Positions 38,762-45,560 of a stretch of DNA of 45,560 nt are shown piece after piece. Source of the stretch: Clostridia bacterium (GTDB lineage: Bacteria > Bacillota > Clostridia > Christensenellales > Borkfalkiaceae); assembly GCA_017463425.1 (NCBI GenBank), contig JAFTPE010000024.1:1-45560 (forward strand), read 5' to 3'. Each line of letters starts with the position of its first letter. Positions within the stretch are counted from its first letter, which is position 1. The position numbers and the translations under genes are program-made. The notes under the pieces are model-generated. The model was given only the letters and a program-made list of their open reading frames with translations, ran no database searches and had not been told where the DNA came from.

Positions 38762-40825
38762 ATGAAATTGCACGCGATTATTAAAAAAACAGGCGATTGG
38801 TTTAAAGAGAACCGATTGGTTGCAATTTATCCGATTTTGGCGATTATTATAGAAATGTCGGTGGTCTTTTCGGTAGAGGGCAGCCCCTTTTTAACGCGTC
38901 CTTTTTTATCTTTGGGATTGCTTGTGTTTTTGGTAGGGGTTTTGTTGTTTTTGCCCGATAACAGAACAAGATTGATTGTAGGCGCAGGTATGTTGTTCGT
39001 GCAAACCGCGCTCGATTTAATTTTTGCCGCAATTTTTGATATGACCGAACAATATTTTGATTTGGGAATGTTGAATTTACGAAACGACGCGGTGGCGGCG
39101 TTGGAAAAAATTCCCGTCAATTTTGCGGCATTTTACGTCGGATTTCTCGCTTGCGTAACGTTTATCATTTATGGTTTGCGCAGCTTGCGAGAAGAAAACG
39201 GCAATACCGTAAAAACAGGGAAATACTCGGCGTGGTTTTACGTTGGAGTTATGGCGGCTGGATTGGCGACGTTGGTAGGCTCGTTTTTCGTGTATTTCCC
39301 GTCGAAAACGGATAGATATCACGAAATGGTGTACGGTCAAGAAGAAGGTGTGTACGCGTCTTACGGTATGATTGGCAATCTCATTGGAGAAGTGGCAAAC
39401 ACTTTAAAAAAAGACGACAACAAGCTCACAGTTGCGCAAGCGGAAGAATTTTTATATAAAACGCAATCGACGGGTTCGCAATATTTTGGAATATCAAAAG
39501 ATAAAAATGTCGTCGTTATTTTAAGCGAATCCTTTGAATGGTTTTCGTTTTTGCGAAACGAGGAATATCCGTTCGCTCTTGATTTGACGGATGAAGAATT
39601 GGCGGCGTTGTATCCCAATTTAACCAAGTTTTATAACGAGAGCGTAGTGGCAACCAATTTCCATTCACGCGAAAAGACGGATATTTCCGAAACGTTGAGT
39701 ATTATCGGCGCATATCCGACGGATTCGTACGTCAATTACGATTATTATGAAAATTCTATGCCGAATACGATGCCCAATATTTTAAAAACGTTGGATTCGG
39801 ATATACAAACGCGCTATTTTCATAACGGCGAAAAAGAATTTTATAACCGCGAAAAAGTGGAGTTGACCTTTGGGTTTGAAAGCGTTACAGACCGATTTGA
39901 TATGGCGAAAATGGCAGAAGAATCGGCGGAAGAGGGTGAACAGCCTACGTTTATCAATTACAGGGAATTGGAAGACGGCGAATTGTGTTTGGACAGCGAA
40001 ATGATGGAAACTTGTAAAGACGAGATGTTTCCTACGGACAAGCGTTTTTACACGTATATCACGACGATTACAATGCACGGTACGTATTTTGCTCGTGAAA
40101 ATTTAGCGACGGAGCGTGAAATTGTATCGGAAGTGTTGGGCGATAGATTGCCAAAACCCGAAGAGGACGCATTTGCCGACGTGTTGTTTCATTATATGGT
40201 TACGGCAAAAGAATTAGATGACGCGATTGGCGTGATGATGGCGGATTTGGAACAGAAAAATCTTTTGGACGATACGGTGATTTTAATGTTTGGCGACCAT
40301 AACGCATATTACAATCAACTGAGCAATTACGTGAAAGATATTATCGATTATGATACAGACCGCAAATTTACCGATTTGTACAACGTGCCTTTGATGATTT
40401 ATGATAAAAATCTTGGGCATCAACTCGTAGATAAATTCTGTTGTACGGCAGATATTGTGCCTACGTTGTTCGATTTGTTGGGCGTGAAATATTATGAAAA
40501 TTTCTATTACGGCAATTCGTTGTTTTCTGAAAAAGAATCGGTGTTGTATTCTCGCGCGTATGGGATTTTCTTGCGTGAAGGTATCGTAGGTTCAAGCGCA
40601 ACGAACGTGGTGTATTGGTATTTGGGTAAAAAATTGAAAAATGGGGAATTGGATACGCAAGGCGCGGTTACGGAGGCGGATATACGTTCGTTTAGTCAAG
40701 AGGCGGCGGAGCTAGTCAATAAGATTAAATATTGCGATTATATTTTTGAAACCGATTATTTTTCCGACGAAAATAACTTTGATTTATATACGGGAAAAAT
40801 GATAAATTTGAATAAAGCAAATTAA
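38762..40825 (+). CDS. LtaS-like sulfatase-fold membrane phosphotransferase
   Basis: The 687-residue protein has five N-terminal membrane segments (about 21-38, 49-65, 72-93, 121-139, 157-179) and a large extracellular sulfatase-fold domain, the plan of lipoteichoic acid synthase. Active-site features: VVVILSESFEW (Glu256 metal ligand), SREKTDISETLSI (Thr306 in the place of the LtaS nucleophile), TITMHGTYF and LMFGDHNAYY. LtaS moves glycerol phosphate from phosphatidylglycerol; relatives decorate glycans with phosphoglycerol or phosphoethanolamine, so the exact reaction is open. ATG at 38762 is preferred, since AGGGAG ends 8 bp before it but only 2 bp before an ATG at 38756. It is about 40 residues longer than Staphylococcus LtaS. 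Confidence 0.88.
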   Translation: MKLHAIIKKTGDWFKENRLVAIYPILAIIIEMSVVFSVEGSPFLTRPFLSLGLLVFLVGVLLFLPDNRTRLIVGAGMLFVQTALDLIFAAIFDMTEQYFDLGMLNLRNDAVAALEKIPVNFAAFYVGFLACVTFIIYGLRSLREENGNTVKTGKYSAWFYVGVMAAGLATLVGSFFVYFPSKTDRYHEMVYGQEEGVYASYGMIGNLIGEVANTLKKDDNKLTVAQAEEFLYKTQSTGSQYFGISKDKNVVVILSESFEWFSFLRNEEYPFALDLTDEELAALYPNLTKFYNESVVATNFHSREKTDISETLSIIGAYPTDSYVNYDYYENSMPNTMPNILKTLDSDIQTRYFHNGEKEFYNREKVELTFGFESVTDRFDMAKMAEESAEEGEQPTFINYRELEDGELCLDSEMMETCKDEMFPTDKRFYTYITTITMHGTYFARENLATEREIVSEVLGDRLPKPEEDAFADVLFHYMVTAKELDDAIGVMMADLEQKNLLDDTVILMFGDHNAYYNQLSNYVKDIIDYDTDRKFTDLYNVPLMIYDKNLGHQLVDKFCCTADIVPTLFDLLGVKYYENFYYGNSLFSEKESVLYSRAYGIFLREGIVGSSATNVVYWYLGKKLKNGELDTQGAVTEADIRSFSQEAAELVNKIKYCDYIFETDYFSDENNFDLYTGKMINLNKAN

Positions 40826-40835
40826 GGGATAAACA

Positions 40836-42125
40836 ATGAATGAAATGCGGTTGATTATTACGATATGCGGTGTAATCGGAACGGCGATAACCGTTTTAAT
40901 GGCGTATAAGGCGATATTTTTCGTTGTTGGTTTTTTCCGTTGTCGAAAATTCAAAGAAACGGACAATAAACATACTTACGCGATTTGCGTGCCGGCAAGA
41001 AACGAGGAAAAAGTAATTCAAAACTTTTTGGACAGCGTTGCGCATTCGGATTATCCGTTGGATAAAATCACCGTGTTCGTCGTTGCGGATAATTGCACTG
41101 ATTCCACGGCGCAGGTAGCGCGCGTGTTTGATAAAAACGGGCTGAAAGTAGTGGTGTACGAACATAATAACCCTGACGAACGCACGAAAGGTTTTGCGCT
41201 GAAATATCTGTTTGAAAAAATAGAAGAAGATTACGGACGGCAATCGTTTGAAGGGTATTTTGTGTTCGACGCTGACAACGTGATTATGCAGGATTATCTT
41301 ACTCGAATGAACGAGGCTTTTGACGAAGGGCATAAAATTATCACTTCGTTCCGAAACTCGAAAAATATGAATCAAAATTGGATTTCATTTAGTTACGCAA
41401 TGCATTGGATGCGTACTTGCTTGACGGAAAATCGAGCAAAGGGCGTGTTAAATCAGGCTTGTCGTATACAGGGGACGGGATTTTTGTTCAGCAACGAATT
41501 GGTGAAAGACGGTTGGAATTATACCTCGTTGACCGAGGATAGGAGTTTTTGCACCGACGCTGTTGTACAGAATTATAAAATTTCCTATTGCGAGTCGGCG
41601 GTGTTTTTCGACGAACAGCCGTATAAATTGAGAGTGGCGCTTCGTCAGCGTTTGCGTTGGTCGAAAGGACATTTGCAATCGGCGGTAGAAAATTGTCCGA
41701 AATTGCTGAAAAATATGATAAACCCAAAAAAGAATTTTTGTATCGCGTACGATTGTTTTTTCCTCAATTTCCCTCGCCACATAGAAAGCGCGGTTCGTAA
41801 AATAATTACGTACGCTTTGGAATTGACGATTGCCATTATGACGGCGGCGGTTTACGGTTGGATTTGGGGCTTTTTTGTCGGTTGGTTTACGAGCAGATTG
41901 AAAAGTTGGGTCAGTAGTATGCTTATTGAGGCGTGCGTGTTTATTAAATATCATCAAAAGATGGAACAAGGCAACGTATGGAAACGGTTTTTTCATATCG
42001 TAATGTTTCCATTTTTCGACGTAATCGGGCGTTGGACGATGTATATTGCCGTGTTTAAAAAGATTGAATGGAAACCCATTCCGCACGACACCGTTATGGA
42101 TATGGAAAAATTAAAAAATCATTAA
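40836..42125 (+). CDS. Membrane-anchored family 2 glycosyltransferase
   Basis: The 429-residue protein has an N-terminal membrane segment (about 7-33), a GT-A catalytic domain and C-terminal hydrophobic segments (about 310-365). Motifs in order: CVPARNEEKVIQNF with the nucleotide-binding loop, VVADNCTDST, the metal-binding DAD (145-147), the acceptor-side TED (233-235) and RQRLRW (270-275), equivalent to Q-x-x-R-W of processive synthases. This set is typical of synthases of beta-linked polymers or glycolipids, but the sugar is unknown. It begins 10 bp after the LtaS-like gene, so the pair may build and decorate one surface glycan. AGGGA precedes the ATG. Confidence 0.9.
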   Translation: MNEMRLIITICGVIGTAITVLMAYKAIFFVVGFFRCRKFKETDNKHTYAICVPARNEEKVIQNFLDSVAHSDYPLDKITVFVVADNCTDSTAQVARVFDKNGLKVVVYEHNNPDERTKGFALKYLFEKIEEDYGRQSFEGYFVFDADNVIMQDYLTRMNEAFDEGHKIITSFRNSKNMNQNWISFSYAMHWMRTCLTENRAKGVLNQACRIQGTGFLFSNELVKDGWNYTSLTEDRSFCTDAVVQNYKISYCESAVFFDEQPYKLRVALRQRLRWSKGHLQSAVENCPKLLKNMINPKKNFCIAYDCFFLNFPRHIESAVRKIITYALELTIAIMTAAVYGWIWGFFVGWFTSRLKSWVSSMLIEACVFIKYHQKMEQGNVWKRFFHIVMFPFFDVIGRWTMYIAVFKKIEWKPIPHDTVMDMEKLKNH

Positions 42126-42142
42126 CAATTAGAAAAAACTTA

Positions 42143-42180
42143 CCGCCCTTGCGAACTATATTCGCAAGGGCGGATTTTCT
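42143..42180 (+). terminator. Strong terminator between the envelope trio and radA
   Basis: A perfect 13-bp stem (CCGCCCTTGCGAA/TTCGCAAGGGCGG) with a CTATA loop is followed by ATTTTCTT. On the minus strand it also follows radA. Confidence 0.88.
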
Positions 42181-42195
42181 TATAAAAACAAATTC

Positions 42196-43599
42196 TCAAT
42201 CGTTGTTTTGCATAGGCCGCAACGACAACGCCTTTATCATTTGCCCTACGTATTGTACGGGAACAAGCTGGATTTTATCTTTGAATTTTTCGCACGCTTT
42301 CATATTTTTCGCAGGCAAAATTACTTGTTTAAACCCTGTTTTAATACATTCGTTTACCCGTTTATCCGCATAGGTTACCGGACGGATTTCTCCCGTTAAA
42401 CCCACTTCGCCAAACACCGCAGTAAATTTGTCAATCGGTACGTCGTTCGCCGCGCTGGCAAGCGCCGCGCAAATGGCAAGGTCCACAGACGGTTCGTCCA
42501 ACTTGATTCCGCCCATAGCGTTGATGTACACGTCCGACGAGAAAAAGGGGATACCGCACCGCTTTTCCAAAACGGCGATTAAGACCACCAATTTATTGTA
42601 ATCTACGCCCAAACTCATACGACGAGGCATACCGTACGCGGTTTTGGAAATGAGCGTTTGAATTTCCACGTTCATACACCGATTGCCGCTTTCCGACGGG
42701 GTAACGGCAGACCCTGCCGCAAGTCCGCGCGTTTCAGATAAAAACAAGTCGGCGTAATCGCTTACGCTTTTGATGCCCGTTTCCGTCATTTCGAAAACGC
42801 CCACCTCTTGCGCCGAACCGAAACGGTTTTTTACGGCGCGGAGCAATTTATAATTATCTTCTTGCTGCCCCTCGAAATACAACACCGTGTCCATAATGTG
42901 TTCCAAGACTTTCGGCCCAGCCAACGCGCCCTCTTTGGTAACGTGTCCGATAATGAAAAAGGTAACGTTTTGCGATTTTGCAATCCGCATCAATTTTGCG
43001 GCGCATTCACGGACTTGTCCAACACTTCCTGCCGCGGAGGAAAGGGATTCGGTGTAAATGGCTTGTACCGAATCGATTACGACGAATTTGCTCTCGCCGA
43101 TAGCGGTTTCGATATCTTCCAAACAGGTTTCGTTTAACAGCAAAAGATTGTCGGAAACCACGCCCAACCGTTCGCAACGCATTTTCACTTGGGAACAGCT
43201 TTCTTCCGCAGAAACGTACAAAGTGGGATGGCTTTTTGCCAAATACGCGGCGACTTGGGTTAAAAGAGTGGATTTCCCAATACCAGGGTCGCCCCCGAGA
43301 AGGACGAGCGAGCCTCGTACGATACCGCCGCCAAGCACCGTATCAAATTCGGAAATGCCGCTGTTCACGCGGTCAAATTTTTCATAACCGATTTTGGACA
43401 AAGGCAGAGCGCGGTTTTTCAGCATATCCGTAACCCCTCGCCGTGTTTCCGTTTTTGCTGTATTTGTTTCGCGGACGAGTTCTTCTTGCATGGTGTTAAA
43501 ATTGCCGCAATCGGGGCATTTTCCTAGCCATTTGGGCGCAACAAACCCGCACGTGGAACAAACGAATTGGCTGGTAGGGGCTTTTTGTTTGGTTGCCAT
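42196..43599 (-). CDS. radA: DNA repair protein RadA
   Basis: RadA (Sms) is a RecA-like ATPase and branch-migration helicase acting in recombination. The 467-residue protein has a zinc finger at the N-terminus (Cys14, Cys17, Cys28, Cys31), Walker A LGGDPGIGKST (residues 101-111), the RadA-specific KNRFG motif (about 257), and a C-terminal Lon-protease-like domain (SVDLAICAALAS, GEVGLTGEIRPV). AAACAAGTTTT-type spacing before the ATG is weak. It starts 14 bp after ispDF and is last in the rqcP-ispDF-radA unit, next to the trio's terminator. Confidence 0.96.
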   Translation of the reverse strand: MATKQKAPTSQFVCSTCGFVAPKWLGKCPDCGNFNTMQEELVRETNTAKTETRRGVTDMLKNRALPLSKIGYEKFDRVNSGISEFDTVLGGGIVRGSLVLLGGDPGIGKSTLLTQVAAYLAKSHPTLYVSAEESCSQVKMRCERLGVVSDNLLLLNETCLEDIETAIGESKFVVIDSVQAIYTESLSSAAGSVGQVRECAAKLMRIAKSQNVTFFIIGHVTKEGALAGPKVLEHIMDTVLYFEGQQEDNYKLLRAVKNRFGSAQEVGVFEMTETGIKSVSDYADLFLSETRGLAAGSAVTPSESGNRCMNVEIQTLISKTAYGMPRRMSLGVDYNKLVVLIAVLEKRCGIPFFSSDVYINAMGGIKLDEPSVDLAICAALASAANDVPIDKFTAVFGEVGLTGEIRPVTYADKRVNECIKTGFKQVILPAKNMKACEKFKDKIQLVPVQYVGQMIKALSLRPMQNND

Positions 43600-43613
43600 A
43601 AAACTTGTTTACC

Positions 43614-44732
43614 TCACTTTTTCAATAATACGTACGCGTTGACGGTGATGCCTTTGCCCTCGCCAACGTAGCCCAACCCCTCGTTCGTGCCTGCGCCAAT
43701 GCCGATTGCCGTTGGGTCGATTTTTAAAACGCTCGAAAGGGAGTTTTTCATATCGTCGATATATTTGGCAAGACGAGGTTTTTCCGCTTGGATTGCAATC
43801 GATACGTTTTGCACGGCATAACCTTGCTTGTCAATCAAGTACACCACTTGCGAAAGCATGTTCATAGAATCGGCGTTTTTCCATTTTTCATCCGTATCGG
43901 GGAAATAATGCCCGATATCTTTCAAGCCTGCCGCCGACAACAGCGCGTCCATCAAAGCGTGAACGAGTACGTCGCCGTCGCTGTGGGCAATCAAACCGCT
44001 GTGCGAGGGGATTTTGACCCCTGCCAACACGATAAAGTCTTGTTTTTTTCCAAATGCGTGGGTGTCAATTCCAAAGCCGCATCTTGCGGCGTTGTCTTCA
44101 AAATCTTCCGCGTACGTCAATTTGACGTTTTCTCTTGCTCCGTCGCAAATATTCGGCGTTCCGCAAAATTGTCCAAATACAGACGCGTCGTCCGTGTATT
44201 CGCCGCCGATTTCCATCGCGCGTTCGTAGGCGTAACGGATATTTTCCGTGAAAAAGCCTTGCGGGGTTTGAATTTGCCGCAACGTATCCCGACGAGGCGT
44301 GGAACGGATTTTATTATTTTCCACGACGGAAATCGTATCTCGACATTCGACGGCGCAAATGCCGCTGCCGAACGTTTTTACGCTTTGGATACAATTTTCA
44401 ATCGTTTGCCTTGTAACGTAAGGGCGCGCCCCGTCGTGAATCAAAACGATATCCGATTGTACGGCTTTTAAAGCGTTGTAAACCGATTGCGTGCGCGTTT
44501 CACCACCGAGTACGACTTTTGCTTTGGGGAATGCCTTGCAAATTTGGGAAATTTCATTGAAATCCCGTTCGGAAGCAGTTACGACAATTTCGTCGATTGC
44601 AGGGAAATCAAAGGCGGACAACGTTTTTTCTAAAACGGTGTAGCCCTTTTTTAACAGCAATTTATTTTTTGTAAAACCCGCGCGCGTGCCTTTTCCGGCA
44701 GCGCAGATGACGGCGCAGACAGAATAGCTCAT
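43614..44732 (-). CDS. ispDF: Bifunctional IspD-IspF enzyme of the MEP isoprenoid pathway
   Basis: The 372-residue fusion joins IspD (about 1-213), which makes CDP-methylerythritol, to IspF (about 215-372), which makes methylerythritol cyclodiphosphate. IspD motifs: CAAGKGTRAG, HDGARPYV, QTPQGFF, TDDAS, NVKLTYAEDF. IspF motifs: GIDTHAF (metal Asp and His), AHSDGDVLVHALMDALL, DIGHYFPDTD. Toward the end the usual T-x-E-K-L-G-F-T-G-R reads TNEGLGYVGEG, so the conserved Arg region is changed. The two enzymes are not consecutive (IspE acts between). Its start overlaps the upstream stop by 4 bp (ATGA). Confidence 0.94.
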   Translation of the reverse strand: MSYSVCAVICAAGKGTRAGFTKNKLLLKKGYTVLEKTLSAFDFPAIDEIVVTASERDFNEISQICKAFPKAKVVLGGETRTQSVYNALKAVQSDIVLIHDGARPYVTRQTIENCIQSVKTFGSGICAVECRDTISVVENNKIRSTPRRDTLRQIQTPQGFFTENIRYAYERAMEIGGEYTDDASVFGQFCGTPNICDGARENVKLTYAEDFEDNAARCGFGIDTHAFGKKQDFIVLAGVKIPSHSGLIAHSDGDVLVHALMDALLSAAGLKDIGHYFPDTDEKWKNADSMNMLSQVVYLIDKQGYAVQNVSIAIQAEKPRLAKYIDDMKNSLSSVLKIDPTAIGIGAGTNEGLGYVGEGKGITVNAYVLLKK

Positions 44733-44971
44733 ACAATCACCTCGTACAGGGACGCCGCTTCTTCTTTTTTCACCGTTTCTTTCACGTTTACCACGCGGAA
44801 TTTTAAAACGCCTGAGGCGTACAAAACCTCTACCACGTCGCCGATTTTGACGGCGGTGGAGGGCTTTGCCGCTTTTCCGTTGATTAAAACCTTGTCCTCA
44901 CCGCAAGCCTCTTGCGCTACGGTGCGACGTTTTAAAATACGGGAAACTTTTAAAAATTTATCGATACGCAT
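44729..44971 (-). CDS. rqcP: S4-domain RNA-binding protein (RqcP/YabO family)
   Basis: The 80-residue protein is a single S4 RNA-binding domain with the opening MRIDKFLKVSRILKRRTVAQEAC and G-x-V-x-I-N-G-K-A-A-K-P-S segment, matching RqcP (formerly YabO) and its Hsp15-like relatives. RqcP helps RqcH add alanine tails to nascent chains on stalled 50S subunits. Length is typical (about 86). AAGGAGAAAAA lies before the ATG. Overlap with ispDF suggests translational coupling. Confidence 0.88.
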   Translation of the reverse strand: MRIDKFLKVSRILKRRTVAQEACGEDKVLINGKAAKPSTAVKIGDVVEVLYASGVLKFRVVNVKETVKKEEAASLYEVIV

Positions 44972-45000
44972 ACCTTTTTCTCCTTATCTGTGTAAAAAGA

Positions 45001-45029
45001 AATATAAAAATTTTTTATTTCGCTTTCAA
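45001..45029 (-). promoter_or_regulatory. Promoter of the rqcP-ispDF-radA unit
   Basis: On the minus strand: TTGAAA, 17-bp spacer, TATATT. Its -35 lies 6 bp from the -35 of the divergent rpoB promoter. Confidence 0.6.
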
Positions 45030-45035
45030 AAATGC

Positions 45036-45064
45036 TTGACATCTTTCTTTCCGTTCGATATAAT
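45036..45064 (+). promoter_or_regulatory. Consensus sigma-A promoter of rpoB
   Basis: TTGACA, 17-bp spacer, TATAAT. About 255 nt of leader follow to the start codon; I see no clear terminator, riboswitch or leader peptide in it. A weaker TTCGAT-17-TATACT at 45255-45283 may be a second promoter. Confidence 0.8.
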
Positions 45065-45325
45065 TAGATAATGTATCATTATGCTTAGAATGGTGTAATG
45101 CCGCTTGGCGAAACTTTTTTCTAGAAGAAATCCCCCAAAAACGTCGTAAAAAAGGACGAGAATGATTGAAATTTCTTTCCATATATATTATTATAGCGAA
45201 AAGATAGAAAAAAGTAAAGCAAAGAGCGATAAAATTTCAAAACAAGACAAAAAATTCGATTTTTATCGATGAAAAGATATACTCGGTAGATCGCCTGAAA
45301 TTTATGTAAGGAGCAATTTGAAAAG

Positions 45326-45560
45326 ATGGATTTACCTATTTCAAAGTATGGCAAAACCGAACGAAGAAAATTCGGTTCAATCAACGAAGTCATTGATATT
45401 CCCGACCTCGTTGAAATCCAAAAGGACAGCTATAACGCCTTTATCGAAGAGGGCATTAGCGAGGTGTTTGAGGACTTTTCTCCCATCACCGACTACTCCG
45501 ACCATTTTGAACTCTATTTCTTAGAGCACAGATTTGGCGATAAACCTAAGTACGACGAAA
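45326..45560 (+). CDS. rpoB: RNA polymerase beta subunit, 5' part only
   Basis: The frame runs open from ATG 45326 to the window edge (78 codons). It begins MDLPISKYGKTERRKFGSI and continues with NEVIDIPDLVEIQKDSYNAF, IEEGISEVFEDFSPI and FELYFLEHRFGDKPKYDE (read in parts), matching the start of the beta-1 region of RpoB. TAAGGAG lies 11 bp upstream. Beta is the catalytic subunit holding most of the active-site cleft and the rifampicin pocket, both beyond this window. The usual rplJ-rplL genes are not upstream; instead it has its own promoter next to the divergent rqcP unit. Confidence 0.95.
   Translation, partial: MDLPISKYGKTERRKFGSINEVIDIPDLVEIQKDSYNAFIEEGISEVFEDFSPITDYSDHFELYFLEHRFGDKPKYDE

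Noticed and set aside
31391-45270. Shared 13-bp word GATTTTTATCGAT at 31391 and 45258 as a regulon motif
   Set aside because: In 45 kb of AT-rich sequence, 13-bp matches of this composition are expected by chance; it is not positioned identically at the two promoters.

Overview
The window looks like a chromosomal segment of an uncultured, low-GC, spore-forming Bacillota bacterium of the Clostridia type. The evidence is SpoIIE and SpoVB-like sporulation proteins, strong purine-rich ribosome binding sites, textbook sigma-A promoters (TTGACA-17-TATAAT), many intrinsic terminators, a DUF1540 mini-protein, a DUF1846 protein, an archaeal-type prolyl-tRNA synthetase and meso-DAP dehydrogenase. I cannot fix the genus from sequence alone. 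I see no rRNA, tRNA, CRISPR array, prophage or insertion sequence.

Layout. Positions 1-4898 carry the end of a hexuronate catabolic operon (uxaC, eda, kdgK) interleaved with two YitT-type membrane proteins. Next comes a promoter-driven structured RNA leader (about 5003-5170) ahead of a small acidic coiled-coil protein, then pyrophosphatase (ppa). Positions 6533-11142 hold three tandem, mutually paralogous membrane proteins of unknown function, the last with a zinc ribbon. proS and an XRE regulator with a small partner protein follow. From 13855 the minus strand carries spoIIE and mazF; a divergent lipoprotein lies opposite. pgi and a SpoVB-like flippase are also on the minus strand, divergent from a LysM mini-protein and an unknown Cys-containing 220-aa protein.

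The middle (22092-29834) has a metallophosphoesterase, then the pyrimidine operon pyrB-C-F-K-D-E behind a leader with mutually exclusive terminator and antiterminator helices, then trpS. HU (hup) and ribosomal protein L9 (rplI) run on the minus strand, followed by a 56-aa DUF1540 protein and a PTS IIC-like permease. DUF1846 and zinc-ribbon NUDIX genes are on the minus strand. purA has an attenuator-like leader, and ddh has a promoter flanked by direct repeats. A three-gene envelope cluster (membrane protein, LtaS-like sulfatase-fold enzyme, GT2 glycosyltransferase) leads to a minus-strand operon rqcP-ispDF-radA with a fused IspD-IspF enzyme. The window ends in the 5' part of rpoB, which has its own promoter.

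How the genes work together. UxaC, KdgK and Eda are three of the steps taking glucuronate to pyruvate and glyceraldehyde-3-phosphate; Pgi links to glycolysis. The pyr genes give de novo UMP from carbamoyl phosphate and aspartate. The most notable unexplained items are the three-paralog membrane cluster, the structured RNA at 5003-5170, the attenuator leaders of pyrB and purA, and the uncharacterised envelope trio at 37952-42125.
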